The notes below the pieces were generated by a model. That model was not told the origin of the DNA. It did no database searches and was given only the letters and a program-made list of their open reading frames with translations. From JBFHRE01 sp041746105 (GTDB taxonomy: Bacteria; Actinomycetota; Acidimicrobiia; Spongiisociales; ZC4RG35): 64,000 nt of DNA. A program made the translations under genes and the position numbers. Where the stretch lies: the NCBI GenBank assembly GCA_041746105.1, contig JBGTHP010000022.1:21766-85765 (forward strand), in the 5' to 3' direction. Below are positions 50,850 to 58,657 of this stretch, in pieces. The first letter of the stretch is position 1. Every line of letters starts with the position of its first letter.

Positions 50850-52335
50850 CCTCGTTTCAGCCGTGGATGCCTTGGACCGGTTGATTGCCGCCACGGCCGG
50901 CGTCGCCGCAGAATCCGATCTCGTGGCTGCTTCCGAGGTCGCCAGACGGATCAGACGGAGAAGAGGGTTCCTTGGGGAATCCGTGGTCGTGGCATTGGTG
51001 GGGGGTACCGGGTCCGGTAAATCGAGTTTGCTCAACGCGATCGCGGGCGAGGTGATCGCGGAGACCGGAGCCCAGCGTCCGGTGACCACAGAACCTCTTG
51101 CCTGGATACCGGCCAATCCAGAACCCGGGCTCGTTCGCCTTCTGGACGACATCGGGATCACGGCTATTTCTGGTCACGACCGGCAGATGGCGCTCGCAGT
51201 CATAGACCTTCCCGATATCGACTCGATCGAATTCGAACACCGAGCGGTCGTCAACCGGTTGCTCCCACAGGTCGACGCGCTCGTTTGGGTGATGGATCCA
51301 GAGAAGTACGCAGATCGAACTTTGCATCGCGACCACATCCGGCCACTGGCCGACTACTCGGACCAGTTCGTTTTTGTGCTCAATCAGATCGATCGGGTCT
51401 CCTCCTCCGATCTGGACAAGATGGTGGCGGATCTGAAAGCGAATCTGTCCGAGGGAGGGATCGACGATCCGACCATTGTGACCGTGGCCGCCGATCCGCC
51501 CGCGGGGCCGGCGATTGGAATCGACGAACTGCTGACCGAAATCGCGGGTCTTGGTGCAGCAAGGGTTTTACTCGACAACAAGCTCAAAACCGATTGCCGG
51601 AGGGCGGCGCAATCACTGGCGGCGGCCGCAGGCATCAGCGGTGGTGGCTCAACCGGATTTCGTGACACCTGGGCACGTACCTCGGAGTCGGCGGCCAGGG
51701 GCGGGGCGGCCCAGATAATGAACAACTGGAAGACCGACCTCGAACGCCACGGGAGGAATAGCGGACGTTCCGCTGTGGCCATTTTCCGGCAGTCGACTGA
51801 CAGGACTCAGCCGGGATTGGCCACTGGGGGAGCCGAGGTGGTCATGGCGGTGGCGGCGCGCAGCGCACTCGAGGGAACTGCCAGTGTGGTGGGAGAGCAG
51901 GCCAAGAAGCGGTTGGCGGCGATAGATGTGGAGACCGAGGTCGGCCGTGCTGCGAAGTCGGTGCTGGCAACCTGGACCGCAGGTGAAATCGATCTGCCTG
52001 GAAGCCTGGTGGCTCTGCGCTGGCTACGGCGGGCCGGGGTGATCGTGATCGCCTTGGCGATGGCGTGGGCGTTCGACACGGGTACGTACCTCGGTCCGGT
52101 TGCCGTAGCGATCGGGGGGTTGGCAGCGATCACGTTGCCTGCGGGTTATGCCGGCCGTGCCGGGATCGTGGCAGCGAGAGATCTGATGAAGACCGAGACG
52201 GCGCGCCTCGGCAAGTCGCTTGAAGGAGAGTTGGACCGTCGAGTCGGCCGCCCGGCGCGAGAGGTGCTGCGCGAACGGGCCGAGGCGGTTGCGGCGCTGG
52301 TCGAGTTCGAACTCATCATGGCTGCGTTGGATTAG
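50842..52335 (+). CDS. Dynamin-like GTPase with C-terminal membrane segments (second of a pair)
   Basis: A 497-residue partner of the preceding protein. G1 is GGTGSGKSS (54-62), the G2 threonines lie in RPVTTEP (79-85), G3 is DLPD (122-125) and G4 is a better-formed NQID (181-184). Both paralogues share a P-x-R/K-Y-A-D stretch after G3 (DPEKYADRT here, TPQRYADSL in the first). Two adjoining hydrophobic helices occupy about 392-430 (GVIVIALAMAWAFDTG, GPVAVAIGGLAAITLP). GTG start; coupled to the first GTPase. A TTA codon occurs in the frame. Heteromeric membrane remodelling is inferred. Confidence 0.72.
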   Translation: MADLVSAVDALDRLIAATAGVAAESDLVAASEVARRIRRRRGFLGESVVVALVGGTGSGKSSLLNAIAGEVIAETGAQRPVTTEPLAWIPANPEPGLVRLLDDIGITAISGHDRQMALAVIDLPDIDSIEFEHRAVVNRLLPQVDALVWVMDPEKYADRTLHRDHIRPLADYSDQFVFVLNQIDRVSSSDLDKMVADLKANLSEGGIDDPTIVTVAADPPAGPAIGIDELLTEIAGLGAARVLLDNKLKTDCRRAAQSLAAAAGISGGGSTGFRDTWARTSESAARGGAAQIMNNWKTDLERHGRNSGRSAVAIFRQSTDRTQPGLATGGAEVVMAVAARSALEGTASVVGEQAKKRLAAIDVETEVGRAAKSVLATWTAGEIDLPGSLVALRWLRRAGVIVIALAMAWAFDTGTYLGPVAVAIGGLAAITLPAGYAGRAGIVAARDLMKTETARLGKSLEGELDRRVGRPAREVLRERAEAVAALVEFELIMAALD

Positions 52336-52338
52336 GGT
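52333..52338 (+). promoter_or_regulatory. Putative -10 hexamer TAGGGT for the MscS gene
   Basis: TAGGGT begins at the stop codon of the second GTPase and ends 7 bases before the GTG at 52346. The channel gene could have its own leaderless transcript. Confidence 0.45.
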
Positions 52339-52345
52339 CACGGCC

Positions 52346-53161
52346 GTGGAGATGATCGCCGAATTGTCAGCCGAGGTAATCAGAACCCTGATCGTCATCG
52401 GGGTTCTGACCCTCCTCTACTTCATGGTGGCGCGGCTAGCCAGAGGGTTCATCAACCGGGTCGCCGAGCGCAGGGCAGATGACCTGTCTCGGGCGACGAC
52501 ATTATGGGCGATGCTGCGCCGGCTGATGCTTGTTTCTGTGTTGTTGATCGCGATCCTGACCATTGCCAATGTGTGGGGGATCGCTACCGGCCCCTTCCTG
52601 GCGGTTGGGTCAGCGGTGGGAGTGGCCCTCGGATTCGGAGCCCAGGACCTGGTCAAGGATGTGATCGCAGGGTTTTTCATCCTGGCCGAGGATCAGTACC
52701 GGATCGGTGACGTGATCGAGATCGCGGGGGTCAGCGGAGTTGTGGAGGACATCCGTCCGAGGGTGACCGTGCTGCGCAACCTCGATGGGAAGGTCCATTA
52801 CATCCCAAATGGCAAGATCGATGTCACAACCAACACCACCCAGGACTTCGCCCAGGCCATCGTTGACATATCGGTCGGATATCAAGAAGACGTCGACCGT
52901 GTGATGGCTGTGATCGCCGACGAGCTGATGGCTCTGCGCAACGATCCGGACTACGCCGCGGTCATCATCGACGACCCCCAGATGCTCGGTGTCGAAAGCC
53001 TCGATGACTCAGCCGTTGTGATTCGATCGTTCCTGAAAGTGGAGGCGGGCGAAAGATGGAATATTCGTCGTGAAGCCCTGCGCAGGATCAAGAAGAGGTT
53101 TGATGCCGAAAAAATCGAGATCCCGTTTCCACAAATGTCGATTCACCGTCGCGACGGGTGA
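52346..53161 (+). CDS. mscS: Small-conductance mechanosensitive channel (MscS family)
   Basis: A 271-residue MscS-type channel protein. Three membrane helices are visible: TM1 about 10-30 (TLIVIGVLTLLYFMVARL), TM2 about 55-77, and the pore helix TM3 with the Gly/Ala packing pattern VGSAVGVALGFGAQDLVKDV. The beta domain starts at DQYRIGDVIEIAGVSGVVEDI and has the conserved PNGKI. It relieves turgor on osmotic downshock. GTG at 52346 is preferred over an ATG two codons on because of the -10 spacing. It overlaps the convergent lipid kinase by 19 bases. Confidence 0.9.
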   Translation: MEMIAELSAEVIRTLIVIGVLTLLYFMVARLARGFINRVAERRADDLSRATTLWAMLRRLMLVSVLLIAILTIANVWGIATGPFLAVGSAVGVALGFGAQDLVKDVIAGFFILAEDQYRIGDVIEIAGVSGVVEDIRPRVTVLRNLDGKVHYIPNGKIDVTTNTTQDFAQAIVDISVGYQEDVDRVMAVIADELMALRNDPDYAAVIIDDPQMLGVESLDDSAVVIRSFLKVEAGERWNIRREALRRIKKRFDAEKIEIPFPQMSIHRRDG

Positions 53162-54072
53162 GGCGCTGCGATCCGGATGGCTTCGGGCAGGACCGACAGC
53201 CTGGCGTGGCCTACCCCGCGAATCAGCTCGCCGTCCAACTGTGCCGGCAGTGGGCCGTCCACTGTGCGAATGTCCACTTCTGGATGCCGGATCAGCGTCA
53301 TTCCTTTTACCCCGGCCAGTCCTTTCCGCCTCGCCGCCCACAACACTGCCGGCGCTCGCCTGATCGGAATTCGCTCGACCAGGAGGACGCTGAGGGGGTG
53401 GGGCGTCTCGCCGTCGATCGTCAGTGGCCGCTTGCCAAAAAACGTGTAAACGGGGTGGATCTGGGCGAGTACGCCGATGCCTTTCAATTCTGTTTCGTTG
53501 TAGCTGACCGCAATCACGTCGCGGCGGTGACGGAGCTCCTTCCAGACCACGGCCAGTGCGGTACGGGCGTAGTGAAGGCTCCCGAACCGATATTTCCGGA
53601 ACGGTTCCGCCTCGGCAACTGCGACAACCTCGGCGTCGACTCCCAGACCAAACGAGAAGAGAGCATGACGGACGATTTCGCCGTCGCTGGTGGCAACGAC
53701 CACCCTCAGCGCCGGCGCCGGGATGACCAGATGGTTCGAGATGAGCAGTTTGAGCGCAGCCGTTGGCCGCAACGGCACGTTGAACATTCGAGCCAAGACG
53801 TTGGTAGTCCCCACCGGAACTATGCCGAGTGTGGTCTGGCTTCCCACAAGGGCTTGTCCGACATGGTGGACGATGCCGTCACCACCCACCGCGATCACCA
53901 TCGGCACGCCGTCAGCCACCGCATCTGCCGCGATCTGATAGGCATGTTCGGCGTTGTTGGGCCAGATGAAGCTGACGTCGAAGCGCCTTCGAAGGATTCT
54001 CTGCGCCGCCCTGTGCACGCCTCCCGAAAACTGACTGGCGGCTGGGTTGGCGATGACAACAACGCGGTCCAT
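53143..54072 (-). CDS. Diacylglycerol/lipid kinase (DagK family)
   Basis: A 309-residue ATP-dependent lipid kinase. It begins VVVIANPAAS. The nucleotide-binding motif is AVGGDGIVHHVGQALVG, followed by IVPVGTTNVLARM, which is slightly altered from the usual GGTGNDFAR form, and by the C-terminal RTVDGPLPAQLDGELI strand bearing the conserved D-G-E. Diacylglycerol, sphingosine-like bases or undecaprenol are candidate substrates. The ATG at 54072 is 10 bases from TAGCCT. Confidence 0.85.
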   Translation of the reverse strand: MDRVVVIANPAASQFSGGVHRAAQRILRRRFDVSFIWPNNAEHAYQIAADAVADGVPMVIAVGGDGIVHHVGQALVGSQTTLGIVPVGTTNVLARMFNVPLRPTAALKLLISNHLVIPAPALRVVVATSDGEIVRHALFSFGLGVDAEVVAVAEAEPFRKYRFGSLHYARTALAVVWKELRHRRDVIAVSYNETELKGIGVLAQIHPVYTFFGKRPLTIDGETPHPLSVLLVERIPIRRAPAVLWAARRKGLAGVKGMTLIRHPEVDIRTVDGPLPAQLDGELIRGVGHARLSVLPEAIRIAAPHPSRR

Positions 54073-54082
54073 GTGGTTGGCA

Positions 54083-54092
54083 AGGCTACCGT
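54083..54092. promoter_or_regulatory. Overlapping divergent -10 elements (AGGCTACCGT)
   Basis: A single 10-base block contains TAGCCT on the minus strand (54088-54083, lipid kinase) and TACCGT on the plus strand (54087-54092, ADP-ribosylglycohydrolase-like gene), sharing the two bases TA. The gaps to the start codons are 10 and 6 bases, so both mRNAs would have little or no leader. Confidence 0.5.
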
Positions 54093-54098
54093 GAAGGC

Positions 54099-55091
54099 GT
54101 GAGTCTATTTTCGGAGTCTCCGGAGGCTCTGCAGTCGCTCGTTCACGACGACGGTTCCGGCGCGATCCTGGCGGCGGCCAGCGGCGATGTTGCAGGTGGT
54201 GTGGTGATCGGTGGGTATTCGGCTGTCACTCAGGTCGCCACGGTCACCACATATCACGTGATGGTCAACGGTGCGGTCGATCGGTCGAAACTGGCTGATG
54301 AATTGCTTGTGCTCGATGGCAAGTCGCCCGGCACAAAAACTTACCGGCGGCCGAGTCCCGCCTTCCGCGAATGGCTGGATGCCGGCCACGCGGGAGACGT
54401 GACCGCGAGCGCGGACCGTTCTTCAGAGCCGGCCACACGGATGTCCGGACTTGGTCTCTGGTTCCGCCAGGACCCCGACGGGCTGGTGGCCGCCGCAACC
54501 GCCGTCGGACGTCTCACCCACCTGGACGCATCTTCAGTGGCGATGGGAGTGGCCGCCGCGGCCGCGGTCGCCGGTTCGTCACACGCGATGTCGGGTAGTG
54601 ATCTGCTGCATGGTGTGGCGGAGACGGTGGAGGTGGCGTTGCATGGCATGGAGGCGTTCGAGTTTCGCTTTTCTGGAATGGTCGAGGCGCGAGCGGTTCC
54701 CGAGCATCTGCGTGATCTGTCGCGCCTGATTTCTGGGGATCCCACCGAGATGGTGCGGGCATTGTCGACCGACAACGGACCGGAGGGGTTGGATCGTGCG
54801 ATGCTCGGAATCGGACTGGGTGCTTCTATGTCTGCCGGGGCGATCAGGATGATCGAACTCGCGGCCATGAGCGGGGGCAGTGATGTGGGAGCGATAACCG
54901 GCGCCATCGTTGGTGCGAGGGTGGGCTTGGGCCGGTGGCCCTGGAGAGTTCCAAACGAAACCTGGTTCGCCGAGATCGGGAGGCGCGCAGCGGTTCAGAA
55001 TGGCGAAGTGCGTGACCTGCCGGTGCCCTATGCCATCGAAGAGCGATTCAATCTCTCACCCGAGATGTCTGGCGTGCTCGAGTTCGGGTGA
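54099..55091 (+). CDS. Degenerate ADP-ribosylglycohydrolase-like protein
   Basis: A 330-residue mostly helical protein with the pattern of the ADP-ribosylglycohydrolase/DraG fold: GAILAAASGDVAGG near residue 21, a central AVAGSSHAMSGSDLLHGVAE, and SGGSDVGAITGAIVGARVG near 258 followed by VPNETW. The residues that bind the two Mg ions in active enzymes are altered. The expected D-D-T after strand GGYS reads SAVT, and G-G-D-x-D-T reads GGSDVG (259-264). It is therefore probably not a standard hydrolase; binding of an ADP-ribose-like or other ligand is speculative. GTG start at 54099. Confidence 0.55.
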   Translation: MSLFSESPEALQSLVHDDGSGAILAAASGDVAGGVVIGGYSAVTQVATVTTYHVMVNGAVDRSKLADELLVLDGKSPGTKTYRRPSPAFREWLDAGHAGDVTASADRSSEPATRMSGLGLWFRQDPDGLVAAATAVGRLTHLDASSVAMGVAAAAAVAGSSHAMSGSDLLHGVAETVEVALHGMEAFEFRFSGMVEARAVPEHLRDLSRLISGDPTEMVRALSTDNGPEGLDRAMLGIGLGASMSAGAIRMIELAAMSGGSDVGAITGAIVGARVGLGRWPWRVPNETWFAEIGRRAAVQNGEVRDLPVPYAIEERFNLSPEMSGVLEFG

Positions 55092-56303
55092 TCGATAAAC
55101 CCCGCCCATCACCCACCATCCGGCAACGATGAAACCGCCCAAAATGGAAATGGCGCTCACCCTTCCCCAGTTCAGAACGTCTACGACGAGTGCCCAAATG
55201 AGCGGTCCGAGGATGGTGGCGAATCTCCCAACGGTGGCATAGAGGCCGTAGAACTCTCCGAGTTTTGCCGGTGGGGTGAGTTCGGTCATCACCACCCTGT
55301 CAGTGGCCCAGGTCGCCCCGAGGGCAGCGCCGCCGGCGGGACCTATCAGCGGGATCAGCACCGATGAGTCCAAAGCCGCGCTCAACACGGCGGCACCGAT
55401 GGCGCCGACCCAGAGCAGGAGGGCCCATCGAAGGACTCGCAGCGAACCCAGTCTTTCCGCGATTCTTCCACCGCCAAATCCCCCAAACATTGCGCCGACG
55501 ATCGCGGCTACGAGCAGCCCTCGTGAACCGGCACGGTCGAGTCCCAATTCCTCGATTGCGAACACGGTGAGAAAGCCCCCGATCAGGGTGTTGATGGCGT
55601 CGGTGTAGAGGAACCGGCCGACCAGGAAACGGGTCAGCCCTGGATGGTCTCTGGTGGATCTCCACGAATGGGCGAGTGTTGACAACATCTGGATCGCCTT
55701 TGGTGGTGCCCCGGACCGTCGTAGTTCCGGATCCTCCCGCACCCAGGCAAAAACAGGTAGCGAAAAGAGCAAGAAGCCGGTTGCCAGTCCCACAAAAGTG
55801 AGTCGGTACCCCCACTCGAAGACGTCGAGGAAAAGAGCCCCGATTGCGAGACCGACGAACGATCCGAAGTAGCCGACGCCCACCCCCAAACCCGAAACGC
55901 GACCCCGGGTCAGAGGCGTGCTGACATGAGGCAACAGCGCGTCATAGATGACCGATCCGCTGTTCACCGCAACCAGAGCCACGCCGAGCGCCATGAAGGT
56001 GAACAATGTCGAGCCGGCTGTCAAAAAGGTGGTGGCAGCGATCGCGACGGCCGTCGTCACCGCCAGCAACGGAAGACGCCGGCCGGTGTGATCCGAGCGT
56101 GCTCCGATCCACGGACCAAGGACCGCTACGGCGGCGGCGGCGGCGGACTGGGTGACGCTCAACCAGCTGTCGATGACGCCGGTCGCGGTCATCCATTCGG
56201 CCACGTAGTAACCGGTCACCCCCAACGCAAAAATTGTATTCGCAAGGTCGTACAGAACCCAGCCTGCGGTGGCTTTTCTCGGGTTGGTGGCGAGCAGATT
56301 CAT
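55056..56303 (-). CDS. MFS transporter, UMF1/Atg22-like
   Basis: A 415-residue 12-helix transporter. The start ATNPRKATAGWVLYDLANTIF matches the UMF1-family hallmark (W-x-x-Y-D-x-A-N). Loop motif ARSDHTGRRLPLL and a long charged central loop separate the two six-helix halves. The substrate is unknown. A second, better-conserved UMF1 protein is encoded at 61182-62507. I prefer the ATG at 56303 to a TTG at 56324 because the TTG overlaps TAGTTT, a plausible -10. The 3' end overlaps the convergent gene by 36 bases. Confidence 0.8.
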   Translation of the reverse strand: MNLLATNPRKATAGWVLYDLANTIFALGVTGYYVAEWMTATGVIDSWLSVTQSAAAAAVAVLGPWIGARSDHTGRRLPLLAVTTAVAIAATTFLTAGSTLFTFMALGVALVAVNSGSVIYDALLPHVSTPLTRGRVSGLGVGVGYFGSFVGLAIGALFLDVFEWGYRLTFVGLATGFLLFSLPVFAWVREDPELRRSGAPPKAIQMLSTLAHSWRSTRDHPGLTRFLVGRFLYTDAINTLIGGFLTVFAIEELGLDRAGSRGLLVAAIVGAMFGGFGGGRIAERLGSLRVLRWALLLWVGAIGAAVLSAALDSSVLIPLIGPAGGAALGATWATDRVVMTELTPPAKLGEFYGLYATVGRFATILGPLIWALVVDVLNWGRVSAISILGGFIVAGWWVMGGVYRSPELEHARHLG

Positions 56304-56342
56304 GAGGATGACGCTGGCGGTCAAACTAGCGAGGGGAACCGC

Positions 56343-57416
56343 TCAGAAGGTGACCGCCACCGAAATCAACTCCTCATGTCCGAGGAGGCCCGCCGTTGCC
56401 TGAATCGCCCTGGCGGCTTCGTCGAGCGGGAACTGATGGCTCACCATGTCGTCGATGCGGGGATCTGATTCGAGCTGTGAGCAAGCCCACTCGTAGGCAG
56501 CCGAGGTGGCGCCGAGCGCGCCCAGAATGGTCAGCTGCTTTGTGACGATCACGTCGGAGAAGAATTGCGCCAGCGGACGGTTGCCTTTGGTCGAGCCGAG
56601 CACTGCTCTGCCGCCTGACCGGATTATGTCCAGGCTTTGAAAGATCGCCTCTGGATCGTCCGAGGTGACGTCGATCACTACGTCAGGGCGTGTTCCGAGA
56701 CTGTTGGCCACGGCTACCCCGAGGTCTTCCGCAGTGAGATCTACGGCGAGATTTGCCCCCATTTGCCTGGCCAGATCCAGGCGGTCTCCGTCTACTTCAA
56801 GCCCAGCCATCCCGATCCACCCGGCTCCGGCGGCCTGTGCCGCCAGCAGGCACGCCAGCCCTCTGGGTCCCGGCCCGAGAATGAGAACGCTCTCGCCGAC
56901 GTCCAGCCGGGGCAATTCGACCGCAAGTGTCCAGCCGGCTGCGAGCGAATGGCTGAAGGTTGCGACGACTGCCTGGATGTCGTCCGATACCGGGTGAAGT
57001 CGTGCGTTCGGATCGAGGTAGAGCTGCTCGGCCAGTCCACCCCACAATCCCGGAGGTTCGGTCGACGGAAGTCCTCCGTAGCTGTTTATCGGTTTTCTCT
57101 GACTGCAGGCCGCCAGGCCCCTTGAACACCCGGCACAAACACCACATCGGATAACCGGTTCGACAACCACCCTGGTCCCGACTGGAAGTTGGATCGAGCC
57201 GTCGAGGTGATCGGCGATCCGACCGACGACCTGCTGGCCGGGGATCATCGGGTAGAGGAGATCGGGGCGCGTTCCGCGCCACGCATGCACCTCAGAACCG
57301 GACAACCCGGTGGCCTCGATCGCCAGCCAACCGCCCTCCGTCACGTTCTGCAGCGGAATAAATGTCGGTGTCAGCCGCTGCGGCTCGACCAGAACCATCG
57401 CTTTGACTTGAGTCAT
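56343..57416 (-). CDS. Medium-chain dehydrogenase (zinc alcohol-dehydrogenase family) lacking catalytic zinc ligands
   Basis: A 357-residue MDR protein with the GroES-like N-terminal domain and Rossmann domain (VLILGPGPRGLACLLAAQ). The structural-zinc cysteines are intact at 91, 94, 97 and 104 (CGVCAGCSRGLAAC). At the catalytic-zinc site the usual Cys is Ser39 (TGLSGSEVH) and the usual His-Glu is Gln61-Gln62 (PGQQVVG). It may be a zinc-independent reductase or a redirected enzyme. Its ATG follows the aminotransferase stop by 9 bases, with AGGAAA as ribosome-binding site. Confidence 0.78.
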   Translation of the reverse strand: MTQVKAMVLVEPQRLTPTFIPLQNVTEGGWLAIEATGLSGSEVHAWRGTRPDLLYPMIPGQQVVGRIADHLDGSIQLPVGTRVVVEPVIRCGVCAGCSRGLAACSQRKPINSYGGLPSTEPPGLWGGLAEQLYLDPNARLHPVSDDIQAVVATFSHSLAAGWTLAVELPRLDVGESVLILGPGPRGLACLLAAQAAGAGWIGMAGLEVDGDRLDLARQMGANLAVDLTAEDLGVAVANSLGTRPDVVIDVTSDDPEAIFQSLDIIRSGGRAVLGSTKGNRPLAQFFSDVIVTKQLTILGALGATSAAYEWACSQLESDPRIDDMVSHQFPLDEAARAIQATAGLLGHEELISVAVTF

Positions 57417-57425
57417 CGTTGTTTC

Positions 57426-58607
57426 CTAACTGCCGAGACAATCGGCAAGCCGGACCAAACCACGGTCGAGATCGGAGTCGGAAAGCGCATATGACAATCT
57501 GGCGAAGCCGGGGGCCCCGAATGCCTCGCCGGGGACGATTGCCACCTCGGCGGTCTCGAGGATGTATGCAGCAAGGGAGATGTCATCGGCGAACCGCCCG
57601 CCGAGATGAGATCTGAGATCGGGAAAACAATAGAAGGCACCCTGAGGCTCGACGCAAGAGACTCCAGACATCTCGTTCAGCAGCCTGTGCATCGTTTGGC
57701 GTCGCCGATCGAATGCCTGCTTCATCTCGTGCATCGGCTGCAGCGGTCCGGTTATGGCGCTCAACGCGGCCCGCTGGCTCACGTTCGAGACATTCGAGGT
57801 CAGATGTGACTGGAGGTTGGATGCGGCTTTGACGACGTCGGCAGGCCCAATCATCCAGCCCAATCGCCAGCCAGTCATCGCGAAAGTTTTGGCAACACCG
57901 CTGACGATCACCCAGCGATCTTGGAGCTGAGGGGCGACCACCGGAAGAGATGTGAAACCACCTTCCTCGTAGGTGAGGTGCTGATAGATCTCGTCGGTCA
58001 CCACCCATACGTCTCTTTCTGCCGCCCAGCGACCGATATCAGCGGTCTCTTCCTTCGAGTACACCGCTCCCGTCGGGTTGGAGGGAGACACAAAAACAAG
58101 CAACTTCGTGCGTGGTGAGTGTGCGGCCTCGAGTTGTTCGATGCCGACCTTGAAGCCGGTTTCCGGCCCGGTTGGCACCACCACCGGAATTCCACCTGCC
58201 AGCTTGATGGCCTCAGGGTATGTGACCCAGTAGGGGGCGGGAATGATCGCCTCGTCACCGGAGTCGATGAGGGCAGCGAACGCCTGGAAAACTCCCTGCT
58301 TCCCGCCGTTGGTGACGAGAACGTTTGAGGCCTCCGTCTGCGGCCCATGGTGTTCCATGGTGAAACGAGCAATTGCCTCACGTAGTTCCGGCAGTCCGGC
58401 GTTGGCGGTGTACTTGTGATTGCGAGGATCCTGTGCCGCCTGCACCGCAGCTTCCACGATGTGTGGCGGGGTGGCAAAGTCTGGCTCGCCGGCTCCGAAT
58501 GAGATGACGTCGCGACCAGAGGCCTTCATCTGAGCCGCTTTGTTACTGATGGCCATCGTCGCCGATTCCGAGATCGCCGCCAACCGGGTGGATACACGTT
58601 TCCCCAT
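57426..58607 (-). CDS. aspC: Aspartate aminotransferase (class I/II)
   Basis: A 393-residue fold-type I PLP enzyme. It begins MGKRVSTRLAAISESATMAI and contains FGAGEPDFATPPHI, SPSNPTGAVYSKEE, the VTDEIYQHLTYEE strand and the PLP lysine in VSGVAKTFAMTGWRLGW. This matches the thermophile/Bacillus AspC subgroup, which can also use aromatic amino acids, so it is a candidate for the tyrosine aminotransferase missing from the hmgA operon. TATCTT lies 8 bases upstream of the ATG at 58607. Confidence 0.9.
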   Translation of the reverse strand: MGKRVSTRLAAISESATMAISNKAAQMKASGRDVISFGAGEPDFATPPHIVEAAVQAAQDPRNHKYTANAGLPELREAIARFTMEHHGPQTEASNVLVTNGGKQGVFQAFAALIDSGDEAIIPAPYWVTYPEAIKLAGGIPVVVPTGPETGFKVGIEQLEAAHSPRTKLLVFVSPSNPTGAVYSKEETADIGRWAAERDVWVVTDEIYQHLTYEEGGFTSLPVVAPQLQDRWVIVSGVAKTFAMTGWRLGWMIGPADVVKAASNLQSHLTSNVSNVSQRAALSAITGPLQPMHEMKQAFDRRRQTMHRLLNEMSGVSCVEPQGAFYCFPDLRSHLGGRFADDISLAAYILETAEVAIVPGEAFGAPGFARLSYALSDSDLDRGLVRLADCLGS

Positions 58608-58615
58608 CGCAGGAC

Positions 58616-58621
58616 AAGATA
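58616..58621 (-). promoter_or_regulatory. Putative -10 hexamer TATCTT for aspC and the dehydrogenase
   Basis: Read on the minus strand, TATCTT ends 8 bases before the ATG at 58607, within the 50-base gap after the nuclease gene. Confidence 0.45.
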
Positions 58622-58657
58622 CAAGGACGCCTCGGAATCTCCCCAATCGCGGAACGG

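Noticed and set aside
53158..54102. A 314-codon plus-strand frame opposite the lipid kinase
   Set aside because: The minus-strand frame contains the full lipid-kinase signature; the plus frame has none.
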